Source: Ehretia macrophylla
Lineage: Eukaryota > Streptophyta > Magnoliopsida > Boraginales > Ehretiaceae
Assembly (NCBI GenBank): GCA_037974665.1
Contig: CM075783.1
Coordinates: 42,049,712 to 42,113,711, forward strand
DNA: 64,000 nt
Direction of reading: 5' to 3'
In this document: positions 27,238 to 39,900 of the stretch, one piece after another
Numbering within the stretch: the stretch's first letter is position 1
Layout of the letters: each line of letters opens with the position of its first letter
Program-made: the position numbers and the translations under genes
The notes under the pieces: model-generated
Told to the model about the DNA's origin: nothing
What the model saw: the letters and a program-made list of their open reading frames with translations, nothing else
Databases searched by the model: none

Positions 27238-27816
27238 ATGCGTTCAATATGTGGGTGCATCGACAAAGAACTAAAGAAAGAGTTGCCTGAGGCATCCATT
27301 TCATTCAACTTGAGCATACAGCTAAAGGATATTACTGTGAGGATAGTTCATGCAGGTGGAAGAGAAGAGCTATATCGAAGCGCGATTCCTGCATCTCAGG
27401 TAATGCAGAGGCACCCTGGAATGTGTATAGCCAAGCCAGATGTCTTCAAATCTCCCCATGAATCTGTTTTATCAGCAGACGATGAGTTGTTGCTCGGCCA
27501 CAAGTATTACCTCATTCCATCTACAACTGTACGTAAACTGAAACGAAAGCATTCGCAGAAACAGAAAGTAAAGCTCACTCAAACTGAGACAACCTCGGAT
27601 TTTAAAGAATCTGCAGATGTAAGTGAAGATTTTTCAGATGAATCTATTTGTTCAGCTAAGGACTTCTACATTCCAAGATCTGACCGGTCTAGATGTTCGC
27701 CGAAGAAATCCCAGAAAGAGAAGAAGCCTTTTGTACCCCCCATCCAGAAGCCAAAAGCTTGGAAGGAACATGAATGGGAGCCTAGTCTAACTTCTATAAA
27801 GGAGGTCTCTCCATGA
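27238..27816 (+). CDS. PADRE (DUF4228) domain protein
   Basis: A single-exon frame of 192 residues. The segment ITVRIVHAGGREELYRSAIP, followed by SQVMQRHPGMCIAKPDVFKS and the later GHKYYLIPSTTVRKLKRKH, matches the DUF4228/PADRE pattern: a strand-rich VKIVHPGG-like start, a V-M-x-x-P-x-H-like helix, and a Y-x-L-x-P end. The tail contains the family's closing WEPSLTSI-like motif. Members are often induced in pathogen or abiotic stress responses and are thought to be signalling or regulatory; biochemical function is not established. Unlike many members it does not start MGN, so an N-myristoylation signal is not seen. The ATG at 27238 directly follows an AG and an upstream exon cannot be excluded. 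Confidence 0.8.
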   Translation: MRSICGCIDKELKKELPEASISFNLSIQLKDITVRIVHAGGREELYRSAIPASQVMQRHPGMCIAKPDVFKSPHESVLSADDELLLGHKYYLIPSTTVRKLKRKHSQKQKVKLTQTETTSDFKESADVSEDFSDESICSAKDFYIPRSDRSRCSPKKSQKEKKPFVPPIQKPKAWKEHEWEPSLTSIKEVSP

Positions 27817-29129
27817 GTATCTCTTTCGCATGATTCTGATGCTATTTTGCTAATTGCCATTGTCGCGGTTCACCTTCTTCTGTTTGCATATCCGGAAAGA
27901 AACAACAACTTCTTTGTTCTGTCCCGTGCTGTATTCTCTCCATGACACTTCTTTGTAGGAGTAGAAGGCAATAATGTAAGTGATCAGTGTTTGTGTTTAT
28001 CTTGATTACTATGTGACAATAATGTTGTGCTTCACATGTGTTAATAGGTATAATGACTAATCTGATACATGAATCTGCATTTCTTTATATAATTCTTGAT
28101 TTAGAGAACAGCTGCAGTGATTTTGCAGAACAATTCTTCACTTCATTCATATTAATTCTGGTATACTTGTATCAATACACACACATGATTGGCAACCAGG
28201 CTGATCTTGTAGTTATTAGTCGTACAGTTCAATACTAGGTGTTCATCATCTTTGTGACAACTCTTTGAAAATCAGGCACGGCCACAGTGATATTGATCAA
28301 ACGAGCTGTATACCCGTGAATCTACAATTAAGATCACATGGTTATTCCAACCTCCGTAATCCCTTTTAGAGGGGAGTAGGCACTGACAACCTTCAAGCAT
28401 ACCTAAAGGACTGAGTCTTGATGGGGCTGAGCGTGAGGGGTAGGATAGAAGTGTATAGGTTGGTAGTAGAGATAGATGTGTGTCCTTGATAGGTACGGGC
28501 TCCCTCAGATGGCGATGCTTGCAGGTATTCAGGGCAGATCTGCCTCCAACACTTCTGTCGGTGTTGCCCCCCGTCCCTCCTTTTCTATTGTTGTTGTCTG
28601 CGTGCAAAAGGAAGAGGCAACCTTGGCTCCATTGGACCTGTTCTTCCTTAGCAAACTCTATGGCCCTTAGCCCGTGATCATGGGGCCTTCTGTGTCGCAG
28701 CCCCGCTGGTCTTGGTATCTACCCTGGATCTTTGCCTCGATTCATCTCATCAAGGGCATGGGGCAGATTTAGCCCACTACACAATGAGATACTGATGATG
28801 TCTCTAAAGGTGAGAAATCCACCATGATTATACTGATCGTCGTCTAAATAACAAGTATGTGTATTACAACAGTTTTTATAAGAGTAGAAGCCAAGTGCAT
28901 TTTTGAACTCTTAAAACACAAAAATGAAATCCACAATTTTTCTGTCTCTTTCCTTGTTTTTTTCCTCAAGATTCCAGCTACACTCTTCCGTTTGAAAGAG
29001 ATTGCAACTAAGTTCAGAAAAAAACTGTAATCACTCTAAGATCATCAAAAATGCTTACTGACTTTTTAAGTGATCACATTCCTGATCGAGAAGTTCGCGG
29101 CGTCGTATCTGTTTTAATGTAATGTAGAC
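27817..29129. other. Spacer between convergent DUF4228 and PHT2;1 genes
   Basis: Convergent 3' flanks. A relatively GC-rich stretch at about 28270-28790 has short open frames on both strands (for example 28476-28670) that match nothing I recognise; it may be a decayed transposon. Confidence 0.4.
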
Positions 29130-32100
29130 TCACAGTATACAGGACAATATCTTTGTCAAGATCCATGTGTAGATAACAGCAAAGGTGGCACCAGCTGGAA
29201 TGGTAATAGCCCAAGAAGTCACAATCTCCCTTACTGTTTCTGCTCGTACGCTGTTAAGTCCCCTTGCAAACCCCACTCCCATGACTGCTCCCACCAGTGT
29301 ATGGGTGGCCGAGATAGGTAAGCCGAGCTTTGATGCAAACAGAACGACAGATGCAGCTGCAAACTCGGCTGCAAAACCTCTAGTAGGTGTTAGTTCTGTT
29401 ATCTTCTTTCCAATTGTGGCTATAACTCTATATCCCCACATCGTAAGCCCTGCGACAATTCCAAATCCTCCCCATGCTAGAACATCATGGGGGATAACGA
29501 TTTCAGCTCCACTCATGCCTCCTTGTAGAATGGATAATGCTGCAGCCAGAGGGCCTATCGCATTGGAGACATCATTTCCACCATGAGCAAAGGACATGAA
29601 GCACGCTGACAGGATTTGCATATAACCAAAGACTCCATAGACTATTTCTAGCTGAGTGCCTTTAGGACCTGCAATATCAGACAGGAAACCGATATTCTTG
29701 GCCTGAGTCGCAGCCTCATGTGGCTCTGGTTCTGCTGAACTAGACTTAGCTAGGAGATGACCGAGTTGCTTTCGAATAAGTCTGTCAACTAGAACAGCAC
29801 CAAGGGTTCCACAGGCTAAAGCCTGAATAAGAGCTATTGGAAGACTCGCGCTGAGTGGAAAGGCTGCAAAAGAGATTCCAGTGACACCAACAAACACCGC
29901 GACTGGTGCAGCTGCAGCCGCTGCTTGTCCTGGATTCGGAGCACTATAGACAAACTAGAAAAAGCAAAGGAGATCAGTATTAGGTATGCAAAGCTACTGT
30001 TTTGATTTTTCAGAGTTCAAGGTTCTAAAGGAAATGGAAATGAGGCTTATGTTAGTAGTTGCACCGCGTGATCATGCAACGTTGCTTATGGTTTACCAAT
30101 TGAACGGAAAGTTATGCAATTTCAGCCCCTTGGGAACCTGGATGTTTAAGTTTGTGTCGTACGCTCATACCCTGCGGATAAATTTGTAGACAAGGAATGA
30201 CATCATTGCTCCCATTAGAGGTGAGACCACCCAGGAGGAAGTCACTCGCGCCAATGAACTCCAAAACACAGCACCTGTTCCACCATAGGCAAGTCCAAAG
30301 CCAACCATGGATCCTACAATACAGTGTGTGGTAGATACTGGCCAGCCATAATATGATGCAACCTGAGTAGAAAAAAATGAGAATTTACTCAGAAGCTAAA
30401 GAAATTTTCAAGAATTTCATATCACAACCATTTCAGGAGAAGCATGTCAAGCATCAGAATGTCAATTGCTGTCTTTTACAGTTATAATATGATGTCAAAA
30501 GTATCTTGACAGCAACGGATTAGCAATCTGCTGCTTTAGTTCACTCAACCAATTAGAAACCTTTGGAAAAATGCTCACCGTCACCTAGTAGGTAAAATAC
30601 ATTACATAGATCAGGGATTAGCGACATAAATATACCAACTTATCGCTGCAAACCCCCGAGACACTATTGCAGCGAAGTATGAACAAAAAATAAAAATAAA
30701 TGGTAAAGGAGCATTTTTCCTTTAGATACCAGATGAATCAATGAATTATCAGAATTATACAACTTTGCATTATAGCTAGCTCGGCACAAATCAAGAATCC
30801 ATTGTTCGTTTGGAGATTTCTTGAAAAGCTAATCATAGGTTCTTCTCTCTATCGAAACAATAGAACCGTTATTCAAGACTAGCTCTTCAGATAAATTTGT
30901 TTTTCCATCCATAGGCAATATAGGGTGTCTGTGTCCAGTTCTACAAAGAAATTCTACAATGTTATTAACTTGTCAGACAACCTAAAGGACTCGAATTCAC
31001 GACTAGCCTACCAACACAATGAGTCTACTCAACTGGCTCAAAATACTTAAATTGACGGTAACAATTGACAATAGTAGAGAATTCAAGTTATTACAAATTG
31101 AAAGCATATCTTTTATAGAACCAATGTGGGATGGGACAGAATCGAATATATGATTCCATGATCTGCCACTTCCTTGTTTTGCCTTTGTCATTGCAAGAAA
31201 ATGGCTTTCACAACTAAGGGAATTTGACAGTTGTATTTTCTAGTATAATATTCTCATATGTGATGAGTCATGTTTTGGCATTGTTAACTCGATGTTTCAT
31301 GTGTGTTCATAGTATCAATTAAGCACTTGTAATTGGATTAGGAATTTATAATCATAATCATGAGACTTTCAAGGATCTTAATAATAATAAAAAAAAAGAC
31401 TTATATGTTATTTTACGTATTCTAGGACATATCATTGTGAAGTTTTACTTAATTTCAGAAATGGAGCTTGTGTTTCTAGTCGGCTAATTAAAGTTGAGTT
31501 TTTATTAAAAAGGAAAATGGGAAACGCTATAATTGTACGTTAGGTCTTATGATACGATAATAATCTAAGACTCTTGTTGGTTTAAAAGAACGTGGAAAAC
31601 AACTCCCACCCTTACTAGATGCAGGGGCAATAAGACACATTCATATAAATCATAGAGAGTTATTAAATTATTACGGTACACGTGTAATATGCAATTTGGC
31701 AAAACACATGATTGTATGGAAGAATGTGGAAAAAACCCTCTTACCATTACTGGACACATATTTACGAAGAGTTATTAAATTATTATGTTACACAATGTCT
31801 AATGCGCAATTAATATGTTACGTTTATATATTTTGTTTTGGATGACATGGGAAGTTAGTTGGCGGAATCCGACCACCGAATTATCCGATGGAACACGACT
31901 ACCAACTGATAAATCCCGAGTATAGCGGTGCACGCCACGCATGCACCAAGTTAGTCAATGGCGGAATTCTATAGTAATAGAGAGTGTCGAACTCGCCACC
32001 TTGCTTGAGACCATGCCCCTGGGGGCTGTTACATATAGTTATAAAGAGTTTATGATTGAAGAATGAAAAGCTCTACTGACCCAACAAAAAAAGAAACGTT

Positions 32101-32909
32101 TAACATGTAATTCTAACAAAACACTGAGAAAAGACCGGAAAATAAAGATTCACCTGCAACCATGTCCCAGCAGCAGCCAAAGAAGATAACAATCCAGCAA
32201 AAAGCAAAGTATCTTTCCCGTGGAAAACATTGGCAACAAGAATACCCTTCTGCATTGTACTGGTCACATGTGTCCCCATCAACAATGCCCCCGAGAATTC
32301 CAACACTGCAGCCATTAACACAGCTTGCCTAAGCGTTAAAGCGCCCGAGCCAACTGAAGTCCCCATAGCATTGGCCACATCATTGGCTCCAATGTTCCAG
32401 GCCATGTAGAAACCAAACAAGATTGTGGCATACGACAATAGCTTAGTCTTGAAGTCCACAACTTGAACTAAAGACTTCATCAGAAATGGAAAAGTAAGAG
32501 CTGCCAATGCTATACATATCGATATAGCAGAAGCTGTTCTAGAAGATATATTAAAAGCCTGTGCCATTCCAGGCAGTTCATTATCTTCAGACGACTTTGC
32601 AACATCTTCTTGATGGTGCTCTTTGGTTTCTACTACTTTTGCACCCTCTTCACCTTCAGCTTCAGCAAAAGATGATAAAGCAGCAAAATGGTGTGTGAAG
32701 CCATGGTTTCTTAATCTCAGAAGTGACAAACATGGCTTGTTTAAAGATTGCTGAGGCTTCAACACAACTTGTGCTTCATTGTGCAATATAGAAGACCTAT
32801 TATATCTTGGCAAGTAGAGATAAGAAGAAGACTTCTGAACTAAGAATGCTTGTAGAGTATTAATGGTGTTTCTAGTAGAAGATAAGCAGTAAGAAGAAGA
32901 AGAAGTCAT
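29130..32909 (-). CDS. PHT2;1: Low-affinity inorganic phosphate transporter, chloroplast envelope
   Basis: Three exons on the minus strand join in frame: 32909-32154 (252 codons), 30362-30171 (64) and 29954-29130 (274 plus stop), giving 590 residues, close to the roughly 587 recalled for Arabidopsis PHT2;1. The N-terminal 70-80 residues are a Ser/Arg-rich transit peptide, followed by an acidic linker. The PiT-family signatures are present twice: GANDVANAMGTSVGSGALT at about 174-192, and GGNDVSNAIGP at about 441-451, in inverted-repeat halves with many membrane helices. The family moves phosphate with protons (or Na+) across the membrane; the plant protein supplies Pi to the chloroplast. Exon joins follow GT..AG, with exon 2 ending in an Arg-Arg pair before the FVYSAPNPG segment. 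A partial second copy lies at 62952-64000. Confidence 0.95.
30363..32153. other. Intron 1 of PHT2;1
   Basis: A 1.8-kb intron. Its part from about 31216 to the exon 1 donor is repeated, with moderate divergence, at 62952-63896. It carries degraded copies of the dispersed ~150-bp repeat (about 31553-31830 and 32030-32125). Confidence 0.75.
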
Positions 32910-34585
32910 GACTTAATAGATAGAGATGACACAGAGAAGATGGTTGTTGAAGCTGCAGAAAAGTTAGAAAAGAATATGGGGGAATTATTCAGGAAGATTC
33001 TTGGCCATGGAATGAGAAGAGAGGGGAGTTGTTGGTGGAAGAGGAGGAAGTGTGAAGGAGTGTTCATTTTCTTGGTCTTGGTTTTTGGTGAGTTGTGGAT
33101 TTGATTGCTTGCTTTGGTTGATGGGAATGAGTGGTTGTATTCTTTTCTGTGGCCAATTCATCCACACAACCACAAGTGTTTTGAACTTCACAATAAAAGA
33201 CATGATAAATTAGATTCTACTGTATCTACAACAAATGACTCTTTAACTTTAGAGAATCTAATGAGAGATTGTTATAGTTTTTTCAGTTAGGATAGGTACA
33301 ATTATCCAAAAGTTTATGAGTATTGTTCTCTCTCTAAGCCATTTCATTTTAAGTACCATCTATCAACTCCGAATGCTATTTTGCATATCCGTATTTTTTA
33401 TACTATAATGGTCTTGATCTGACTATTAACTTGTTAATACATTGAATTTAATTAATTAATTTAAAATGATTAAATTTGTATTGACAATGTAAGAGAAATT
33501 AAGTCATTATAAAATGATACTAGAGTGTGTACTCTAAATATTTCAGCTCAAACAAATAAGTTCAACTCAAAAATTTATAAAGTTAAAAATACTACAAGCT
33601 GTAAATTCAGGTTTTTACTCAACTTTACATTGAAAACTGTATTTGATCGGGAGAGAGTTAGCTAATGAGACATACATAATTAGAAAGCTCTATCGGTCTT
33701 GTTTCTAACGCTTCAAACGATGAGTCAATTAGAACTTTTTAGCAGAAGTTATGATCATTTTAATAAAGTGTGTTTTGACTAATTTGCAAAATGGCAAATT
33801 CAGGATTCTAGTTTCATTTTGCTACGATTACATGCTAGCTTGTCTTTAACACTAATTAGGATATTCTAGGGAGTCAAATAAGGTCAAATTCTTCGTACCT
33901 AAGGTCTTTACAATTTAGGCTAACATTATTACATTTTCGTTATCTTAATTTGCACAAATTGTATGGATGTTCCAACTATATAAATTAGTCGCTTATAAGA
34001 TGAAATGATCAGATTATGATATACCAAATAAGAAATGTTACCATTATGATCTATATTTACTTTGGCCAACAAATACAGCGATTTTATTGGTTTATTCCGT
34101 CACATTTTATCAACTAAAAAATAATAATTTCGTCTATTATAAATGATTCTGGTGAAACTAATTAATCAATGGTTCCAAAACCCTTTGTCACGAAAGGTTA
34201 AGGTATGTTCATGGTAGCTTCATAAGCAATTCAGAAGTTTGAATTTCGGATGAATGAGGAATTATGTCACTCTTTGTTAGAGTTAGTTCAAAAATACATA
34301 AGAGGAATTGAATAGCCTAATTAAGACGATGTAAATTACAATTGTGTCAACCTAGCTTCAATAAGTGGGACCCTTGGCTACCCTGACGCCATTCCTAGAT
34401 CTAGCAACAGACGAGTCTACAATATTATCTTCTTAATTTGTTAGATGAATGAATTCAATATTCTATTAAGTACAATAAGAACAAAGGGACATTCATTAAT
34501 TTATAAAATAGAAATGGGCACGAAGAAACTTCTAAGATATATCCAGAACTTAAGACATAGAAGTATAGGAAATTAAATAATATGT
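32910..34585. other. Promoter side of PHT2;1 and intergenic spacer
   Basis: The first 300 bases are CT/GA-rich leader-like sequence of the minus-strand PHT2;1 gene. From about 33300 to 34585 the sequence is AT-rich, with no gene, RNA or repeat that I can recognise. Confidence 0.5.
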
Positions 34586-35178
34586 TACTACAAGAAAACA
34601 GCGAGCGAGCGACGAAATTAGGTGACAAATTTTTTTCGTAATAAATTAGCTACTGTTAAGCTACGAATTTGCTACGGACAACAAATTCCGTAGCCCAGCA
34701 ATAGCCAACTTAGACCCCGTTGAAATGGCATCAAAACTTTGCGACAAATTAACTATAGAAAATAATTTTAATTAATAAAAAAAATAAAAAATAATTTTCC
34801 GTAGTCTAGCTGTGGCTATTTGCTACGGACTAGCTACAGATTATTTAATTAATTTGGCAAAAAAATTATAAAAAAATCCGTAGTCATACAATGGCTAAAT
34901 AGCCACGGATTGGTTACGGAGAATAATTTTAATTAATAAAAAAAATAAAAAATAATATTCCATAGTCTAGCCATGGAAAATTTGCTACGGACTAACTACA
35001 GATTATTTAATTAATTTGACAAAAAAATTCATAAAAAGTCCATAGCTATGCAGTGGTCAATAGCCACGGATTGACTACGGACTATATATATTATTAAAAA
35101 AAAATATTTTAAAAAAATAAATTCGAATATTTTAATTAAATAAAATAACAAATTCCTCAGCCTTTTTTTCTTGTAGTG
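34586..35178. mobile_element. Miniature non-autonomous CACTA element
   Basis: A 593-bp element. The left end reads TACTACAAGAAAAC (first base changed from the canonical C), and the right end is TTTTTTTCTTGTAGTG, giving CACTACAAGAAA-type inverted termini. A perfect 3-bp target duplication, TGT, flanks it (34583-34585 and 35179-35181). Inside are repeated CCGTAG/CTACGG subterminal words, the same type as in the large CACTA element at 55240-62619, so both probably used the same transposase source. It has no coding capacity. Confidence 0.85.
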
Positions 35179-36442
35179 TGTTATGTAATTGATACCTCAT
35201 TAATTTGCACGCAACTCTTGATTATACAAAGCTGCGGTGTGCTAATCGTGAGATCAATGTTCTCAGTCAAGTTTTTACCACTAATAAAATGTTGTAGAAA
35301 AGATGATCAAATTGGCTCTTGCGAACAACGTAGAATATTATTTTTCTTCGACCTTTTAAACTAAATGCAATAAAATAAAAAGAAGAAAAATTCACAGATC
35401 GACCTCATTATTTCCACCCCTAAGAACTACGAGATCACCCTAAAGAAGCCTTCACCATCCAATGGTCATGGAGCGGTCATAAAACCTTACTCAATAAGTG
35501 AAATGCATAAATTGTTTGGTCTCACATTAGACAAAAAAAAATGAAGAATTTTAGAGTCAAATACAATACCTATTTCACAATAATTATTTTACAAGATAAA
35601 ATCCTCATTATTATCTCGAGATACTGATTTATTAATAATAACCGTCTAAGTGGATTATTCTAATTTATCACTTTTAGCTAAAGAAAAGGGTTATTGTATT
35701 ACACTAATCTCTTTCCATTTTCCATGAAATTCAACACCGACATTTAGCGTCATAATTCGAGTCAATGGCTCGCTATTAGTCCAGAAGTAAATTGGAATTC
35801 ACACACGAGTATTATTTTTTATTTTTTGTCGGGCACAGGAGTGTTATTGAATATTGATTTATACTCGTAAGACTAGTTGTATCCTTGCTGTTTGAATTTC
35901 AGTTAAATCACTTGCCGTGTTTGTACGACGGTGTTCATTACAACACCCGGTGTAATATTTGTCAAATTAATGAAATTTTGGATAGAGTGGTCGGATAACA
36001 ACTTGTATTGAAAATAAATTCTAACTCGAATTGATATCCTTTTGTCTTTCTGATCTAAAACATATATTACAAGTCGTTTAAAAAGTAAATTTAATGCAAT
36101 TCTGATTAAGTGGGACTCTCGTTATATAAAGAATAGTATTGAGATGGTCTACCATGATAATTAAGTTATCATATTATCTAAATAATTTTTTATTAAACTT
36201 TATATGTTAATGTAATTTTACAAATAATTGCCACTGAGTTTGAAACTTAAATTCTCATACCGTATTATGTTACAACATCATTAAAAAGTTTAAATTTAGA
36301 GGTGGGATGATAAATGGTTGAGTGGTATGATCCTCGCTGTAAGTGTGAGAGATTTTGAAATCAATTATCGAGAATGATATTTTTTGATTTGTTTTGCACG
36401 ACTTAAGCCCTCCTTGAATCGAGAAAAAAAAATAACACATAC
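35179..36442. other. Spacer left of the LTR retrotransposon
   Basis: AT-rich sequence with no recognisable gene. It ends in the 5-bp target duplication CATAC (36438-36442). Confidence 0.5.
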
Positions 36443-36908
36443 TGACGAGGGGTTCCCGAGCTGAGCTAAATTAGCCGACCTGATCAGAGATGGGCCAATC
36501 CGCGCTCCATCAGCAGCTCGCTCAGCCCAATGATCAGCCCCAGATGACTGACCCGACCCCATTAACCCCGACCTCAGTTCCAGCTGTTCCGATGGGACAT
36601 AAAGCACTGATGGGACATAAAGCTGCGTCGCATTAAATGTTGTCAGACCCAAACTCAGTATAAATAGAGCTCAACCCTCCTCACTTACTCTCTCTCGTTA
36701 TTAATTGCTCTCAACTACTTTGCCAGCTCGGACATATTAATCATTCGCACGCCTGAGGGGAAAATTCGGGTCGTCACCCCGCCTTTTCCTTGCCTTCTTG
36801 TGCAGGATCTGCAGCCGACCAGGAAAGTTTAGCTCGGAGTCGGATCAAAGGAGTCCAGCTCGGCCAAAGTAGCTCCCGAATCTAACTGTGAGATTTTCAA
36901 CCTCGACA
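36443..36908 (+). repeat. 5' LTR
   Basis: A 466-bp direct repeat of 45716-46181. It has a promoter-like TATAAATA at 36659-36666, from which transcription of the element would start shortly downstream. It begins with TG and ends with CA. Confidence 0.95.
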
Positions 36909-36911
36909 GTT

Positions 36912-36929
36912 TGGCGCCGTCTGTGGGAA
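36912..36929 (+). promoter_or_regulatory. Primer-binding site
   Basis: TGGCGCCGTCTGTGGGAA lies three bases inside the 5' LTR. The TGGCGCCG-type site is common in plant Ty3/gypsy elements and should pair with a tRNA 3' end; I did not determine which tRNA. Confidence 0.75.
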
Positions 36930-36977
36930 ACGACGAGTTCTTCTATAACTCTCTTCACCACTCATTGAGAAGCCATT

Positions 36978-39900
36978 ATGGTGCAAACTAGAAGCCACAA
37001 CGTACCGGCAGAGGATTCGCCCAACCTGGAAGGGGACCTCGAAGCCACGCAGGCGCCCAGCCAAAACCTGACCCAAGCCGACGTTGGAACGAGCCAACGC
37101 GTACACTTAGCCACTCAAACCCAACCCGCAGCAAAAGGAGACCCAAACTCCGGCCTATCACCGGAGATAAGGATGATGCTGAGGATGTTTGGAGAACTTA
37201 AGGAGCAGGTGGCCCGGCTGGCTGAGGGCCCCCTGGCACCGCAAGAGGTCGCGCCGCGGCCATCGCGCACCCAGTTCCACATCCCGGAGTCTAGACGAAA
37301 ACGGACGCAGGAAGAGGAGGGCTTCTTGGAGCCAATGCCAAGATCCGACCCGACGAGAGGTAAAAGGGCGGTTCAAGCCGACCCCGAGCAAGCAAAGACC
37401 GCGGCTGCCATAGCTAAGGTCATCAACCAACTCGGTGTAAGCCCACTCTCTCCCGAGGTATTGGCCACGCCCCTACCCACCGGCAATCGCATGCCCAACC
37501 TGGCCGTCTACAATGGAGACGGAGACCCAGCCAGCCACCTGCTCAATTTTGACCACCACATGACTCTGCATGATATGCCAGATCTCATGAAGGCGAAGAC
37601 GTTCCCGACCACCTTGGTTGGCAATGCCTTGGACTGGTTCCAAAAACTTCGTCCAGGTTCAATTGCAAGTTTTCACCAGCTGGCTGAGGCATTCCTGTCT
37701 CGCTTCGCGGGAAGCCGCCGCGCCACTCGTCATACTTCAACATTGCTGTTGGTGAAGCAGCATCGAGGGGAAAGCTTGAGGGCTTACACGGCCAGATTTA
37801 ATGAGGAGTCCCTCCGAATTCCGAACCTGGAGGACTCCATGGCTCTGATGGCTTACCAGAGTGGGCTTAGGTCGGGCCCACTCACGTCTTCCTTAGCAAT
37901 TGATCCTGTGGATACTGTGTCCGAGCTGATGGTTCGAGCAGAAGGGTACATACACTCGGAGGAAATCCACCAGGCGAAAAGGGATGACGACAAGGAGAAG
38001 GAGGCCGGGAAGAAAGGAGAGGCCTCCCGAGCCCAACCTGGGGTCAAAGCCCAGAATGACCGAGGCAAGCAGCCCCAGCAGCCGAAGCCGAACCCCCGGT
38101 TCACGATGTTCACTCCCCTCAACACCTCGAGGGAGCAGATCCTGATGGAGATCCAGCACCAAAACCACCTGCCTCCGGCACCGAGAATGAAAGGCCGGCC
38201 TGATAAGCGCAATAAGACCAAATATTGCCGCTACCACATGGACTATGGCCATACCACCGAAGAGTGTAAAGACTTGAAGCAGGAGATCGAGGCACTGATT
38301 GCCCGAGGTCACCTTCGGAGGTATGTAGATCAACAGCCGACCCGAAATACGGAGCAAAGGGATAGGGAGAGAAGTCCGACCAGGCACCAGGTTGGGGGCG
38401 AACGTCTGGCTGTGATTGAAACCATAGTGGGAGGGCTAGCGTCAGGAGGCGAGACCTCGGCAGGCAGAAAGGGTTATGTTCGTGCAGGGAGGGAATATGG
38501 ACCAATGAAGGGACCGGCCCCGGGGATGCAAGGGATCACCTTTTCCTCAGAAGACTTGGAGGGGGTCATATTGCCTCACGACGACCCCCTGGTGATCAGC
38601 GCAGAGATAGCCAACTTCACCGTCAAAAGGCTGATGGTGGACACTGGGAGCTCGGCAGAAGTCTTGTTCCTCAGTGCTTTTGAGCAAATGGGGCTGGACA
38701 GGAGCCGACTCAGGCCATTGCGTGGTACTTTAGCAGGTTTCACCGGGCAGTCCCACCGAGCCGAAGGAGTCATCAACCTCCCGCTGAAGTTGGAGGCTGG
38801 GGATAAGTGGGTGTCGATGCAGGCCAACTTCATTGTAATGAATTGTAACTCCACCTACAACGGGATCTTAGGTCGGGTGGCGCTTAATCATTTCAGGGCC
38901 GTCCCCTCAACGTACCACCAGGCCCTGAAATTCCCGACCCCGTCTGGGGTAGCCACCATTCGCGGAGCCCAGCTCTCAGCTCGGGAGTGTTATGAAAACT
39001 CACTCCGACCCAAATATCAAATCGGCTGGGGACCGGATCTGCCCGAAGAAAAGAGAGACGCTAAGAGGGGAAGCCCGGCTGAGGACCTTCAGGAGGTGGA
39101 GCTCTCAGACGAACCAAAGAGAGCAAAGATTGGGTGTGAACTATCTGCCAATCTCAAGAAAGGTATAAGCCAATTTCTTTTAAAGAATGAGCATGTATTT
39201 GCCTGGTCTGCTTCTGACATGACAGGAATTGACCCGAGTGTGATCGAGCATCACCTGAATGCCGACCCAAATCACTATCCAGTAAAACAAAAGCGTCGGC
39301 ACTTTCATTATGATAAGCAACAAATCATAGCGGAAGAAGTGGACAAGTTGGTGGACGCCGGCCACATAAAGGAAATACAGTACCCAACTTGGCTGTCCAA
39401 TGTGGTGCTGGTGACGAAGTCTTCTGGTGGATGGAGACTATGTATTGATTTCACCGACCTCAACAAAGCTTGCCCCAAGGATTGCTTCCCTCTACCACGG
39501 ATTGACCAAATGGTGGACGCCACCTCCGGGTTCGAGCTGCTCTCCTTCATGGATGCCTTCAAAGGTTATAATCAAATCAAGATGGCTCCCGGGGACAAAG
39601 AAAAGACCGCCTTCACCACCGATAAAGGACTCTACTACTATGAGGTCATGCCTTTTGGCCTCAAGAATGCTGGAGCCACATACACTCGGATGGTGAACAA
39701 GGTCTTCAAGAACCAGATTGGCCGAAATATGGAGATCTATGTAGATGACATGTTGGTCAAGAGCAGGAGGGCGGAAGACCATGTAACTGACCTGGCTGAG
39801 GTCTTCGCCGTAATGGAGCACTTTGGGATAAAATTGAACCCGGAAAAGTGCGCATTCGGCATCAAGGCAGGCAAGTTCCTGGGCTTCATGGTAACAGCCC

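Noticed and set aside
28272-28680. Overlapping frames on both strands suggesting a small gene
   Set aside because: No recognisable motif, no supporting splice pattern, and equal openness in several frames due to local GC content.
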